This document shows, piece after piece, positions 35,201 through 46,879 of a DNA stretch of 64,000 nt. The stretch is taken from positions 234,264,201 to 234,328,200 of the forward strand of contig NC_133649.1 of the NCBI RefSeq assembly GCF_009905375.1. Direction: 5' to 3'. This stretch comes from Apium graveolens. Its lineage: Eukaryota > Streptophyta > Magnoliopsida > Apiales > Apiaceae. How positions within the stretch are numbered: the stretch's first letter is position 1; each line of letters opens with the position of its first letter. A program made the translations under genes and the position numbers. The notes under the pieces were generated by a model, which saw nothing but the letters and a program-made list of their open reading frames with translations, ran no database searches and was not told where the DNA came from.

Positions 35201-35832
35201 TATGTTGGTTCTTGTTTCCAGTCTTGTTCATTTGGTACTCGCCAGCATTGGCAAATTACTATCCTACACAGATTCAGATGGTTGTTCCAACCAGCAGCTT
35301 ATTGGTTCACTTATTTCTCTCTCTTTATACTATATATATTGTTGCAGGCTTGTTGAGCAATTTTGGCTCATCCCCTTTTATTGTTATTCCTATTGTTTTA
35401 TAGTTAAGGTAGAGAATGAAACCCATCAGGACCCGCATAGTCAAGAAGCGAGTCAAGCAGCGGGATCCTCTTATACCAAGAGTGTTCCTTCCCATTCCCG
35501 AAGAGAGCTTTGAATTGCCAGATCAGGTGTAACGGGATAAGTAGTAATGTTGGGTTGAATAAAAGTCTTGTGTAGTTTGAATAAAAGTTGTGTGGTGATA
35601 TTGTAGATAGAATAAAGTTTTGTAACAAAGAGAGTTCTTGAGACAGGTTTTATTTATTTGGGTTTGTAATAAAGTGTAGTATGTGGTTCTTGTTTTCAAC
35701 TCAACCCTTAAAAGATCCCGAGTAGTATTAGTTCGGGGTAATTATTATATTTATATTCCGCTTGTGCAGGTTTAGTTGTAGTTGTTGTTAATAATGCCCC
35801 AAATCTATACCCCGGATTTGGAGGGTGTTATA
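32228..35832 (+). repeat. 5' LTR of element C
   Basis: The LTR starts TGTAACGACCGAG and ends GGGTGTTATA. A TATA-like ATAAATATAAATA lies at 32,815, a GC-rich Pro/Arg-looking segment at 33,120-33,480, an AT-rich core to 34,270, and an AGGCAAGT block at 34,787. A stem-loop (35,166-35,198) and several AATAAA signals (35,558-35,615) follow. It contains about 85 bp (near 33,416-33,501) absent from the other LTR. Short frames within it recur in the 3' LTR only because the LTRs are copies. Confidence 0.93.
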
Positions 35833-35834
35833 GT

Positions 35835-35846
35835 TGGCATCAGAGC
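35835..35846 (+). other. Primer-binding site of element C
   Basis: TGGCATCAGAGC begins two bases after the LTR end, the same variant of the initiator-Met site as in element A. Confidence 0.85.
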
Positions 35847-36011
35847 TTAGGATTGACCCTTGAAAACAAGAACGTTAGGGTTAAGATAAGATAGGAAAAT
35901 GAGATAGGATAAAAGTAAGAGTGTTAGGATTGTCTGTTTATGTAATTAGAAGTTATGAGTTTTAGGATTGTGATTTGATTATTTTTGTGTTATTATTGTT
36001 ATGTATATTAG

Positions 36012-36819
36012 ATGGCTTTTTTATCATCGTCTACGGAGCGGACCGAGACAGATCCAGTGGTTGTACCGGTATTAGCTCCAGTGTCAGAGCAGATCTTTCC
36101 TCCATTGCCACCACCTCCCCATTGCCACCTGGACCAGTACCAGAGATACCACCTCCCCAGAGGTACCAGGTTTTGCAGATTATTTTCCATATTTTGAGCC
36201 AGAGATACCAGATTTTCCACCACTAGAGTTTCCGATGCTCGATATTCCTGACATGGTTGATCTTCCGCAGTGGGAGGATCTAGAGCCCCAGATTCCTATG
36301 CCACAAGTTGAGATTCCAGAGATGCCACAGATGGAGCCAGAGGCAGAGCCGCCAATGTATGCACCTATGGAGTAGCCTGTCTTATTCCCTGCCCCATTAG
36401 CCATTTATGCCCCTGTTCCTGGAGTTTATCAGTTTCCTCAGCCAGAGTTCATGGATGAGATAGTGGTAGATGGGCTGTTACCTTCTCGAGGTTCTAGCAC
36501 GGATCTTCGTGAGCATCATACAGTGACTTATCAGCACTTTCAGGCAGAGAGAGAGGAGAGGATTCGATGGCAAAACCAGTGCAGAGAGATCCTTGGATTG
36601 TATGAGACGCAGGCAGATGGTCCTGTCAGAGCATTATGATCAGATTATATACTGAGAGAGAGGCTACGTCAGATTCATCGGATTAGTTCTCAGCAGCTTA
36701 TGAATTTGAGACAGCAGGATCTTAGTGCGGAGACAGCATATCGTAGAGCATTGGGACTTACCGAGGCAGTGCTAGAGGCGTTGCAGGAGGAGCTGAGCCA
36801 CGTGCCACCAGGATTTTGA
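36012..36819 (+). pseudogene. orf0: extra reading frame upstream of gag in element C
   Basis: The ATG at 36,012 opens MAFLSSSTERTETDP. A frame slip near 36,115 then leads into a long Pro/Glu-rich segment (EIPDFPPLEFPMLDIPDMVD and similar repeats of PEIP, PQIP, PEMP) up to about 36,370. A TAG at 36,373 (probably CAG before) is followed by a hydrophobic stretch and a charged, Gln-rich, helix-prone C-terminal half with YQHFQAEREERIRWQNQCRE. A TGA at 36,637 (probably CGA before) precedes RERLRQIHRISSQQLMNLRQ and a stop at 36,817-36,819. The total is about 269 codons. I do not recognise a family. The coding sense is inferred from long open stretches and from two stops that each fit one C-to-T change. 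Confidence 0.6.
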
Positions 36820-37295
36820 GACTAGCAGATAGAGGAGTGTTGTATCATGTACATTTTGTAGATAGAGGCAGCATAGTATTGTATGACTAGTTTGTATGAG
36901 CGTAGCTACTGACTTTGACTGATAGTAGTAGCAGTACGACTGATATATCATAGGTTTTTGTATCAAACACTGACACCTGCAGCTGGTGTTCTATCTATAT
37001 ATATATGAGATGGTCTTTTGCACGTTTTCTTTATTTTATTTTCAGTCATTTAAGCATTTACATTTATTTCATTACCATTGCATATTTACAAATGTTGTTT
37101 TATTTACGATCATGTTGTACCCTTATGTTTTCAAAAAGATTTTAAAGTATTTAAAAAAAAATATTTTTATTTATACATCATACTGTTTTATTTATTTAGC
37201 TATTTAATAAGCTGTTTATTTTCCCAAATCAATTGTTTTAATACCTGTTTAATATACTGTTATTAAAGAAGACCCATTATTTATTTACCAGAAAG
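36820..37295 (+). other. Untranslated interval between orf0 and gag (element C)
   Basis: The interval is T-rich, with no frame of note. It ends directly before the gag ATG. A similar T-rich stretch precedes gag in element A (about 6,560-6,880). Confidence 0.5.
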
Positions 37296-38375
37296 ATGGC
37301 ACCTAAAAGAAAAACACAACCCGACTCATCAAATGGAAACACCGAGGGCCAAAATAATAATAACCAGATGGATCAGATGTTTAATCTCATGCAACAGCAG
37401 ATGTTGATGATGCAAAAACAAATGCAGCAGCAACAACAGCAGTTCCAACAACAGATGTTACAGCAAGCCGCTCATCCAGGACATCAAGTACCACCAGCAG
37501 CACCTACGGTCACTTTCAAGCAATTTCAGTCTGTAAAGCCTCCGGAATTTATGGGTTCCACGGATCCTACAAAGGCGAGAGCTTGGCTAAAAGAGATAGA
37601 AAAAGCTTTTTCGTTGGTGAAAGTTGAGGAAGAACATAAGACGGATTTTGCTAGCTACTTTCTAAAAGGCGAAGCCAATTACTGGTGGGAATCGAAGAAA
37701 GCTTTGGAAGGAGAAGGTGTGGTGACCTGGGATAGATTCACTGATCTTTTCTTGGAGAAATATTTTCCTCGCTTTATGAAGAACCAGATGGAGATCAAAT
37801 TCCTGGAGCTGAAGCAAGACAACTTATCAGTGGCGGATTACGAGACCAAGTTCACTGAATAGGCTAGATTTATTCCAGAGCAAGTGGATACGGATGAGAA
37901 GCGGGCCAAGAGATTCCAGCAAGGACTGAAATCATGGATTCGTAGCAGAGTAGCTGTATTTGAACTGACAACTTATACGGCTGTTGTTCAGAAGGCTATG
38001 ATTATTGAAGGTGAAAGTGAAGCAGCTCAGAAAGAGAAAGGACCAGGAAATTTTCAGAATCGTTTCAATAAAAGGCCGGGATTTCAAGCTCGGGGAAAAG
38101 TAAACTTTAGGAGACCAGAACAAAACAATCATAGGATGGGTAATCGACTTCCTACCCCAACTCAGCAAAGGCTTATTCGACCGCCTATACCTGATTGCAA
38201 AACGTGTGGTAAAAAGTATACGGGAAATTGCAACAAGCCAAATGTCACGTGTTTTAAGTGCAAGCAAAGGGGACACTATTCTGGAGAATGTCCGATGGGA
38301 AAAGCAGAAGTTACTTGTTTCCAATGTGGGAGAAGGGCATATTGCCAGAGACTGCAGAGGAGTTGCAATGGCCGC
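37296..38375 (+). pseudogene. gag: gag (element C)
   Basis: The ATG at 37,296 gives MAPKRKTQPDSS, then a Met/Gln-rich segment (residues about 25-65). The capsid domain follows (about 75-230) with PPEFMGSTDP, WLKEIEKAFSLV, NYWWES and FLELKQDNLSV. A TAG at 37,860 falls where Leu is expected (TTG). Two CCHC knuckles follow: [14 protein letters not shown] at about 38,250, then CFQCG at 38,320. A frame slip at about 38,330 moves the second half of that knuckle (GHIARDC) into the downstream pol frame. The role is the particle structural protein. Gag and pol seem to have been one long frame. Confidence 0.92.
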
Positions 38376-39060
38376 TAGTATTCCAAGAGTTTTAGCATTA
38401 CCTCCACCTCCACTACCACAACAAAATCAGCCCAGAGCAAGGACTTTCAACATGTCAATGAAGGAAGCGGTACAGAATCCGAATGTGGTTGCAGGTATAC
38501 TCCCTGTAAATTCTGTAAATGCTCTAGTATTGATTGATTCAGGAGCTACTAAATCTTTTATTTCTGAAGATTTTATCTTTAAGATAGATTGTGAGGTTCA
38601 GTGGTTAGATGAAGTGTTAGTCATAAAATTAGCAAATGATGATCAGGTTGCAGTAGATCGAGTATGCCCGAGTTGTGATATTGAGATAGGGAGATGTCAT
38701 TTTTCAGTTGATTTGATACCTTTTAGGCTAGGGGAGTTTGATGTTATTCTAGGAATGGATTGGCTATCTAGTAATAATGCTCAGATTGATTGTGTGAATA
38801 AGAAAGTGAAATTGCAAACTGAAGAAAATGAAACGGTAATATTTAAAGGTGAGAAGCAAAAGCAGAAATTCTTAACAATAATGCAGACAAGAAGATTGCT
38901 ACGCCAAGGATGTCAAGCTTACTTAGCCTATGTATGGGATACTGACAAGGGTAATCCGAAGATTGAAGATATTCTTGTAGTTTGTGAGTTTCTTGATATT
39001 TTTCCAGACAAACTTCCAGGACTTCCACCGGATCGAGAAATCGAGTTCACTATTGACTTG
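38376..39060 (+). pseudogene. Aspartic protease region (element C)
   Basis: The region lies in the open frame running from about 38,330 to 39,654. The active-site motif is [11 protein letters not shown] (about 38,527), with the [14 protein letters not shown] hallmark at about 38,733. The region ends around [12 protein letters not shown], the transition to RT. This part is uninterrupted and could encode an intact protease domain on its own. Confidence 0.92.
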
Positions 39061-40500
39061 ACACCAGGGACTGAACCAATTTCGAAAGCTCCATATCGAA
39101 TGGCACCTATTGAAATGAGGGAATTAGCAAAGCAGTTGCAAGAACTTCTCGACAAAGGAATCATAAGGCCAAGTGTATCCCCATGGGGCGCACCAGTATT
39201 GTTCGTGAAAAAGAAGGATGGTAGTATGCGACTGTGTATTGATTATCGTGAGCTGAACAAGTTAACTATCAAGAATAAATATCCTTTACCTCGCATCGAT
39301 GATTTATTTGATCAACTAAAAGGAGCAGCATGGTTTTCGAAAATTGACTTACGATCAGGCTATCATCAGTTAAAGATCAAGGCCGAAGATATTCCAAAGA
39401 CAGCGTTCAGAACGAGGTACGGACACTATAAATTTCTTGTGATGGCTTTTGGATTGACGAATGCACCTGCAGCATTTATGGATTTGATGAATCGAGTATT
39501 CAAGAAGTATCTGGATAAGTTTATCATTGTATTTATTGATGACATCTTGATCTACTCAAAGACGGAAGAAGAACATGCAGCGCATTTAAGAACGACATTG
39601 GAGATATTACGAAAGGAGCAACTTTATGCAAAATTCTTAAAATGGGAATTTTGATTGACAGCAGTACAGTTTCTAGGGCATATCATCAGTAGAGAAGGCA
39701 TTCAAGTTGATCCAGCAAAGATTGAAGCTGTGTTAAATTGGCAAAGACCAAAGACGCCGACAGAAGTTCGAAGTTTCTTAGGATTGGCAGGATATTATCG
39801 AAGATTTGTCAAAGACTTTGCGAAGATAGCAGCACCGCTGACCAAGTTAACTCGAAAAAGTGAAAAGTTTGAATGGGATGGTAAGTGTGAAGAAAGTTTT
39901 CAAGAGTTGAAAAATCGGTTGGTGACCACACCAGTATTAATACTGCCAGACGAGCAAGGAAATTTCGTCATATACAGTGACGCTTCGTATCGCGGGCTAG
40001 GATGTGTGTTGATGCAACACGGTAACGTCATCACATATGCTTCGAGACAACTTAAACCTCATGAGCAGAAATATCCTACGCATGATTTGGAATTGGCAGC
40101 AATCGTATTTGCATTGAAGCTTTGGAGACATTATCTGTACGGTGAAAAATGCGAAATCTACACGGATCATAAAAGTCTGAAGTATATCTTCACGCAAAAG
40201 GAACTGAACATGCGACAACGTCGATGGCTGGAATTGATTAAAGATTATGATATTACAATCAGTTATCATCTAGGAAAAGCAAATGTTGTAGCGGATGCGT
40301 TGAGCAGAAAGGAAAGATTGAATCGGTTAACTTCATGCGAAGAATTGGTCAAGGAATTTGACAAATTAGAAATCGAGATTCGTATTCCCAATGAATCTGC
40401 AGGAACTATCTACGCTATGACTTTCCAACCAGGGTTGCTAGAAAAGATTCGCCGTTGTCAAGATGAAGTGATGAGTCAAGACGACGACTTAACGGGAGAA
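39061..40500 (+). pseudogene. Reverse transcriptase and RNase H (element C)
   Basis: The RT is intact except for one nonsense codon. It contains [52 protein letters not shown] and the catalytic [10 protein letters not shown] (about 39,530). TGA at 39,652-39,654 replaces the Trp of EFWL (TGG to TGA). RNase H follows in the same frame, with [29 protein letters not shown] and [11 protein letters not shown]. The catalytic acidic residues visible are all kept. Confidence 0.94.
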
Positions 40501-41849
40501 GAGATCACAACTCAGAAAGATAATGAAGGAATTTTACGCTTTGCGTCGAGAATCTGGATCCCTAATGTGGCAGAATTAAAAGAAGAAATTATGCGAGATG
40601 CACACAATTCGAAGTATTCCATTCATCCAGGAAGCACAAAAATGTATCGCGATTTGAAGGAAAACTTTTGGTCCCGAATATGAAGAAGGAAATAGCAGAA
40701 TGGGTGAGTAAATGCTATACATGCCAGCGAGTTAAAGCGGAACATCAACGTCCGAGTGGGTTATTGCAACCGTTAGACATTCCAGAATGGAAATGGGAAC
40801 ATCTGGCGATGGATTTCGCAGTGGGACTTCCAAGGACGAAAGCAAATCACGATACAATTTGGGTTATTGTTGATCGATTGACAAAATCAGCACATTTTCT
40901 TCCGATTAACGAAAGATTTTCACTGGACAAGTTAGTGCACTTATATTTTAAAGAAATTGTGATGCGTCATGGAGTACCAGTATCAATTGTATCGGATCGA
41001 GATCCTCGTTTCAATTCAAGATTTTGGAGACAATTCCAAGAATGTCTAGGAACGAAGTTGAACATGAGTACAACCCATCATCCGCAAACCGACGGTCAAA
41101 GCAAAAGGATAATTCAAATGATTGAAGACATGCTACGAGTTTGTGCGATCGATTTTGAAGGCAGTTGGGATGAACATCTACCTCTAGTAGAATTTTCTTA
41201 TAATAACAGCTATCACGCCAGTATTGGAATGCCACCGTATGAAGCACTATATGGGAGAAAATGCAGATCACCAGTGCATTAGGATGAAGTTGGAGAACGC
41301 AAGATTTTGGGTCCAGAATTAATTCGGCAGATGAAAGAAAAGATTGAACTTATTCGAAAACGAATCGAGGTAGCGCAAAGCAGGAAAAGCAAATATGCAG
41401 ACCAAGCAAGGAAGGATATGGACTATCAGGAAGGAGAACACGTATTGCTCAAAATATCGCCATGGAAAGGATTGACCAGATTTGGCAATAAAGGGAAATT
41501 GAAGTTACGATATGTTGGACCATGTGAAATTTTGAAGAAAATTGGGAAGGTTGCGTACGAGTTAGCTTTACCACCCCATATGCAGCACATTCACAACGTA
41601 TTTCATGTATCTATGCTTAAGAAGTACAATCCTGATACAAGGCATGTAATAGAGTATGAAATAGTAGAACTTCAGGCAGATTTGTCGTATGTAGAGCAGC
41701 CGATAAGGATTCTAGATCGGCAAGAGAGGGTATTAAGAAATAAGTCTGTGTCATTAGTGAGAGTCTTGTGGAGAAACCCAGTGGTTGAAGAATCAACCTG
41801 GGAGCTCGAGAGTGAAATGTTAGAAAAGTATCCTCAGTTATTTGCATAG
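40501..41849 (+). pseudogene. Integrase and chromodomain-like tail (element C)
   Basis: The zinc-binding part ([21 protein letters not shown]) is broken by a one-base loss at about 40,672 after KENFW. The core keeps its acidic triad: [16 protein letters not shown] (about 40,811), [13 protein letters not shown] (about 40,993), then a downstream Glu in IEDML. TAG at 41,280-41,282 replaces a Trp codon after SPVH. The C-terminal part has LLKISPWKGLTRFGNKGKL, then HNVFHVSMLKKYNPD and a tail with VLWRNP, TWELESEM and KYPQLF. The stop is at 41,847. The tail is of the type that targets chromoviruses to heterochromatin, inferred from family knowledge. Confidence 0.93.
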
Positions 41850-41873
41850 TACAATTCTGAGGACAAAATCCTG

Positions 41874-41886
41874 TTAGGGGGGAGAA
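41874..41886 (+). other. Polypurine tract of element C
   Basis: TTAGGGGGGAGAA lies directly before the 3' LTR, preceded by GAGGACAAAATCC. Confidence 0.9.
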
Positions 41887-44800
41887 TGTAACGACCGAGA
41901 AATTACGCTTGTATTATATTATAATAATGATAAATTATGTGTATTATTATGTGATAAAATGTGTTAAGTCATTAAACCCTAACTGCTATGTGTTACGTGT
42001 TGGCTGTTTTGATTCAAACGTGTTTTGGATATTTATCGAACATTGTATCGTCCGTTATATATTTTATATCAAAACCCGTATAGCTCAAAACTATGTTTTA
42101 AAATCCCGTATTTCAAACAAAATCATTGGCCCTATTTTATTAAAAATGCCCTATACCATATCGCTATTCTGAACCCCTAGACGTTTTACAAACTGACCTT
42201 TTTCGCGAAAAACGACTTTTCCGGACCCCTTCGGGTACCAAAAACCCCACAAAAATTACATTTTTATTTTTATATGATTATGAAATTATCATATATCATT
42301 TTTCTTTGTATTTTTGTAATATTCACAATTTTTGGGAATTTTTAGCATTTATTTAGTTATTATTGGATATTTAAAAATTCAATATTAATACCCAAAAATT
42401 ATAAAAATTGGGGCCAAATATTTTTATTAGGAGTGTAATTAGACCCTTAATTTTACTTAGGGGTATTATTTTCATAAATATAAATACCTGAATTACTATT
42501 AATTTTTCAGTTAATTATAATTAAAAATCAGAAAAATAAAAAGAAAATTCAGAAAAAGGAATTAGGGTTCTTGAGTTTTCTTGCGGATCAAAGCCGATTT
42601 GATCGTGATTCCGGTGACAGAAATTGAAGTGTGAGTAACCGATTTGAAGCCCAAAGCCTGTTCTATCAGATTATCACGTCAAAATCATCAACCGAGGTAT
42701 TAATTTGTGTTTCGTAATTTTCGGATTAATTTCTTGAATTCGGGTTTCATTTTTGGTTGTTTGTTTGATGATTCTGTTAGTATAGATGTATAGATCGTCG
42801 TTTTGTGAGTCGATTGGCACCAGTTTCGTCGAGGTTGGTTCCGGGTTTGTGCTCGCCGGAAAACGCCGTCAACGACGGCTGTTCTTGATTTCCTGGGATG
42901 GTGGTCGACGAGAACGAAGGGGAAAGGAAGGGGGACGACGTGTGATTGCTGTGGAACAAGAACAGGGAAGAATCGAACTCAAAGCACGACGTTTGGCCGT
43001 GTTTTTCGTCTCGCCGGAAAATCCCCGCCGGGCCGGAATCTGGGCAGTGGCCGGTCTGTTCTTCCCGACCCGATTAGTTAATTAATTATTTAGTTATATT
43101 TTAATATCTTAAAATTAGTTTTTAATAATTCTAAAAATTAATTAAAAATTAGTTTTGAATTCTGAAAATTAGTATTATTAATTTTTAAATTATTTTATTA
43201 AATTATAAATTCGAATTTAATTATTTAATTAATTATTTAATTATTTATCTAATTATTTATTATTTATCTAATTAATTAATAATTGGGAAATTAATTAATA
43301 ATTAGGTAATTATTAATAAATAAGAATTAGAAATAATTAAGTGATATGATTAATAATCTAATAATTAGTTAATAATGCGAATAGTGATTTACTAATTAGA
43401 ATTAGTATTCGAGCGATAGTTATTCGAGCGATAGTTATTCGAATAATATTGCGGTAATTATTTATATCGTATAATAAAATATCGGTAACTAATTGATTAA
43501 CGAATCGTATGAGTTTCAATAATAATATAATAGTTCGGTAATTATACGAGAATTGCGAGTAGCTCGTAGTTATACGAGTGATTAATCGTTAAGTTGGTTT
43601 ATAATTCGAGTAATTCGTAGTTATTCGATAAATAGCGTATCAGTTAATTAGATCGATTGATTATTTGTAAATAATCGATCTGATCGAATAAGTAATAATA
43701 ATTTGTAATAAATAGTAATAATTCCTAATAATTAGGGATTAATTATTTTAAAATACAATAATGATTAATTAATTATTTAAAAAATGTAATTAAGGATTGT
43801 TTAATTATAATTAATTATTTATAATTAATTATTAATTAATTAAATCTTGTTTAATTCATAATAATTCAACCGTTAGTCCGATTTGAGCGAAACGAAGACC
43901 CCTAGACTCAGAAAAATGAGACAAATCCAATAAAAATAGTTGTAAGTTATAATTTCTTCCGAAAGAGAGTGGTTTGGTGATAATTAATAGTTCATAGGTC
44001 CTAATAGGGGTATAATTGAGTCGAATAAATCCCGAAAAATTATAATAAAATCAGATAGGGCTAGTTAATGAAGGTATGAGTCTAGAATCGATTCTAAAAA
44101 TAATTATAAGTCTAAAAATTGATTATATGCTTTATGTGCTATGTGCTTTACGTGATTATGTGAACCTATGTGTTATATAAATATATGTGTATATATGCGA
44201 GTCAGATAGAAACGCATGGGTAGACTAATAAGGTTGCGTGATATCAATTCAAGATACACATATATAGTAAGTTATCTAAATGACTATCTTTCCATGATTG
44301 GTTCAGTGTTAGCAAGGCAGAGCAAGCTAGGGACAGAAGTCGGTGAGTTGAACCAGGTTAAGTACGCGCAAGGCAAGTTTTTCCCCTATTCTAAATTCAG
44401 AATAGTGAATTATATTTCCTTTTATCATATCAGTTACCTTTGATAATCATTGTTCATATACACTGTTACCCATTTATTAATGCTTGTTTCAATTTCATTT
44501 CGATTCTTGATTTCTCCCAATTTATTGAATTCCCTATTCATATTTCAATCCTTTTTACCCTTATTACATATACTCTGGTATATCCTGGTATTGGGATATA
44601 TCAAAAGCATTTCGACTGTTCCGGATGCTATACCTTGGACTGGATGGTTACTATACGGGCTGGGTTTTACCCAGACCATTGTTTAATAGGCCATAGTTGC
44701 CTGAGTACTCTTTATGTTGGTTGGGTCTATACAGTTGGGTATAGATCCGCACTATATCCTGACTGATCAGCGGGTTATAGTGCATATGTTGGTTCTTGTT

Positions 44801-45416
44801 TCCAGTCTTGTTCATTTGGTACTCGCCAGCATTGGCAAATTACTATCCTATACATATTCAGATAGTTGTTCCAACCAGCAGCTTATTGGTTCATTTATTT
44901 CTCTCTCTTTAGACTATATATATTATTGCAGGCTTGTTGAGCAATTTTGGCTCATCCCCTTTTATTGTTATTCCTATTGTTTTACAGTTAAGGTAGAGAA
45001 TGAAACCCATCAGGACCCGCATAGTCAAGAAGCGAGTCAAGCAGCGGGACCCTCTTATACCAAGAGTGTTCCTTCCCATTCCCGAAGAGAGCTTTGAATT
45101 GCCAGATCAGGTGTAACAGGATAAGTAGTAATGTTGGGTTGAATAAAAGTCTTGTGTAGTTTGAATAAAAGTTGTGTGGTGAGATTGTAAATAGAATAAA
45201 GTTTTGTAACAAAGAGAGTTCTTAAGACAGGTTTTATTTATTTGGGTTTGTAATAAAGTGTAGTATGTGGTTCTTGTTTTCAACTCAACCCTTAAAAGAT
45301 CCCGAGTAGTATTAGTTCGGGGTAATTATTATATTTATATTCCGCTTGTGCAGGTTTAGTTGTAGTTGTTGTTAATAATGCCCCAAATCTATACCCCGAA
45401 TTTGGTGGGTGTTATA
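41887..45416 (+). repeat. 3' LTR of element C
   Basis: This LTR is 3,530 bp, a close match to the 5' LTR (roughly a few percent substitutions by eye) but lacking about 85 bp at the point after CCCGACCCGATT (43,075). The AGGCAAGT block is at 44,371 and the stem-loop at 44,749-44,783, one base pair longer than in the 5' copy. It ends GTGTTATA, followed by the CACAT duplication. Confidence 0.93.
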
Positions 45417-46401
45417 CACATTTTTGGCATTTCGTAATAGTACATCGAGGAGTGAGGGGATGAATTCTTTCTTTGATAAGTATGTGAGTTCGGCAACGGG
45501 TTTGAAGGATTTTATTGAAAATGCCCAAAAAGCATTGACAAGGCAATTCATGAGGGAGAAGGAAGAAGATTATGTCACCATTAATCTAAAATGTCCCATA
45601 AAAATGCATACCACATTGGAGTATCATGCTTCTTGTATTTACACTAAGGAAATGTTTAGAAGATTTCAAGATGAATTGGTTAAGTCTTCAAAATGCTTTG
45701 TTGAAAAAGACCGACAAGCTAGTGAAGAAGGGGAGAGAATGGGGGATGTTTATACGTACTATAGTTGTTATAGGCCCATGTCCGAACCTACGAGAAGAAA
45801 TGTTTATTTTGTGGCATTCGAGAAAGCAAGCTTTTTGGGAATGTGTACATGTAGAATGTTTGAACATTCAGGGCTACCTTGTAGACACCTATTGGCGGTC
45901 TTCACTAAGAAACAGGTTTCAGAAATTCCCCCGTATTACATAAACTGGAGGTGGACAATGCATGCCAATAGAGTTGATGGTGTGTTGCCTTACGATTTGG
46001 ATGTTGGAAAAAGTCATGAGATGACCTCAACCGATCGATTTAATAGCATGACAATGTTAACCATGAGTTTTTGTCAAAGTAGCATTGCATCCAATTAACG
46101 GTATGATTATGCCGTTGGAGTGATGAATCGAGAAATACCAATTCTCGAAAGAATGAGCGTTGATGGAATTAAATCTTACGAAAGCAATTCTCATGCTCCA
46201 AATGTAAGTGCTCATGAAGAACCAATTCTTGACCCTATTATGTCCCAAACTAAAGGGAGGAAAAAGGACGTTCATTTCAAAAGTCCCATAGAATCGATTG
46301 GTAAAATGGAGAAGCCGCCAAGAAAATGCACCTATTGTCAAATGGAAGGCCATGATAAAAGAAAGTGTGCTAGTAGACTAGAAGATCTTAAAAATGCTTA
46401 A
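45417..46401 (+). pseudogene. FAR1/FHY3-type transposase, 3' part
   Basis: This resumes the frame cut at 32,227. It begins FLAFRNSTSRSEGMNSFFD, a highly characteristic FAR1-family segment, followed by the helical region and DRQASEEGERMGD. The SWIM zinc finger CTCRMFEHSGLPCRHLLAVF lies at about 45,845-45,905 with all ligands kept. TAA at 46,096-46,098 is in frame, and the frame then continues RYDYAVGVMNREIPILERMS to a terminal zinc knuckle CTYCQMEGHDKRKC (about 46,329-46,371) and a stop at 46,399. Element C aside, the whole gene has roughly one frameshift and two or three stops. Confidence 0.9.
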
Positions 46402-46559
46402 GAATTGCAATATAATTAGTAATGTAGTATTTTGTAACGGAATGTTGTAATCTTTTAATGAATTTGAACTTCTTGTATTTAACCTTGCTTTCTTCTTGGT
46501 TATGTTTAATTGTCATATAATTACCTATTATTTTCGTATAATTGTGTTTTATTGTGATA
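46402..46559 (+). other. Spacer after the FAR1-type gene
   Basis: AT-rich, with an AATGAATTTG string and no coding frame. Confidence 0.4.
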
Positions 46560-46565
46560 GGTAAC

Positions 46566-46835
46566 ATGACTAGCGAGTATAGTGGTGACAACAACTCCGA
46601 TCATAGTTGTGATTCGGTTTCCCATATTAGCAACACATTTTCGGACTCCCAACCAAGCGACTCATGGTATGAGGAAAATGACGAGGAAGTTGTGGTCTCA
46701 CCAACCTTTAGTGATATTGAAGATACATGTGGTGAGTTGTTTCCCCTTGTGGACAATGATGAGCCGCCCCATGTGGAGGAAGAGGAAACAGACTTGTACC
46801 CTCCCGATGAGGAGGCTTATCGGGCCAAAAATTAA
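46566..46835 (+). pseudogene. Acidic Ser/Asp/Glu-rich ORF
   Basis: The first ATG is at 46,566 (MTSEYSGDNNSDHSCD). The frame is open for 89 codons. It is very acidic (ENDEEVVVSPTFSDIED, VEEEETDLYPPDEE), ends RAKN at a TAA (46,833), and continues in frame as NRGMQLDGGYLTVEIGELP. It sits 160 bp after the FAR1-type gene on the same strand. No family is recognised. It may be the N-terminus of the following OB-fold-like ORF after a frameshift. Confidence 0.4.
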
Positions 46836-46879
46836 AATCGAGGCATGCAATTGGATGGGGGGTATTTAACCGTGGAGAT

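Larger units (their letters stand above)
32228..45416 (+). mobile_element. Element C: full-length Tekay/Del Ty3/gypsy retrotransposon
   Basis: The element is 13.2 kb with LTRs 32,228-35,832 and 41,887-45,416 that start TG and end TA. Perfect CACAT duplications flank it. It contains a primer site, an extra frame orf0 upstream of gag, a gag-PR-RT-RH-IN polyprotein with a chromodomain-like tail, and a polypurine tract. Damage is lighter than in A: about three stops and two frameshifts in the polyprotein. It interrupts the FAR1-type gene. Confidence 0.95.

Noticed and set aside
34632..35513. Several open frames (75-127 codons) that also occur almost unchanged at 44,216-45,097
   Set aside because: The duplication reflects the two LTRs of element C, not selection on protein. 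Changes between copies are not biased to silent sites and the frames overlap one another.
38843..39164. Minus-strand frames within element C pol
   Set aside because: They are antisense shadows of protease/RT coding sequence.
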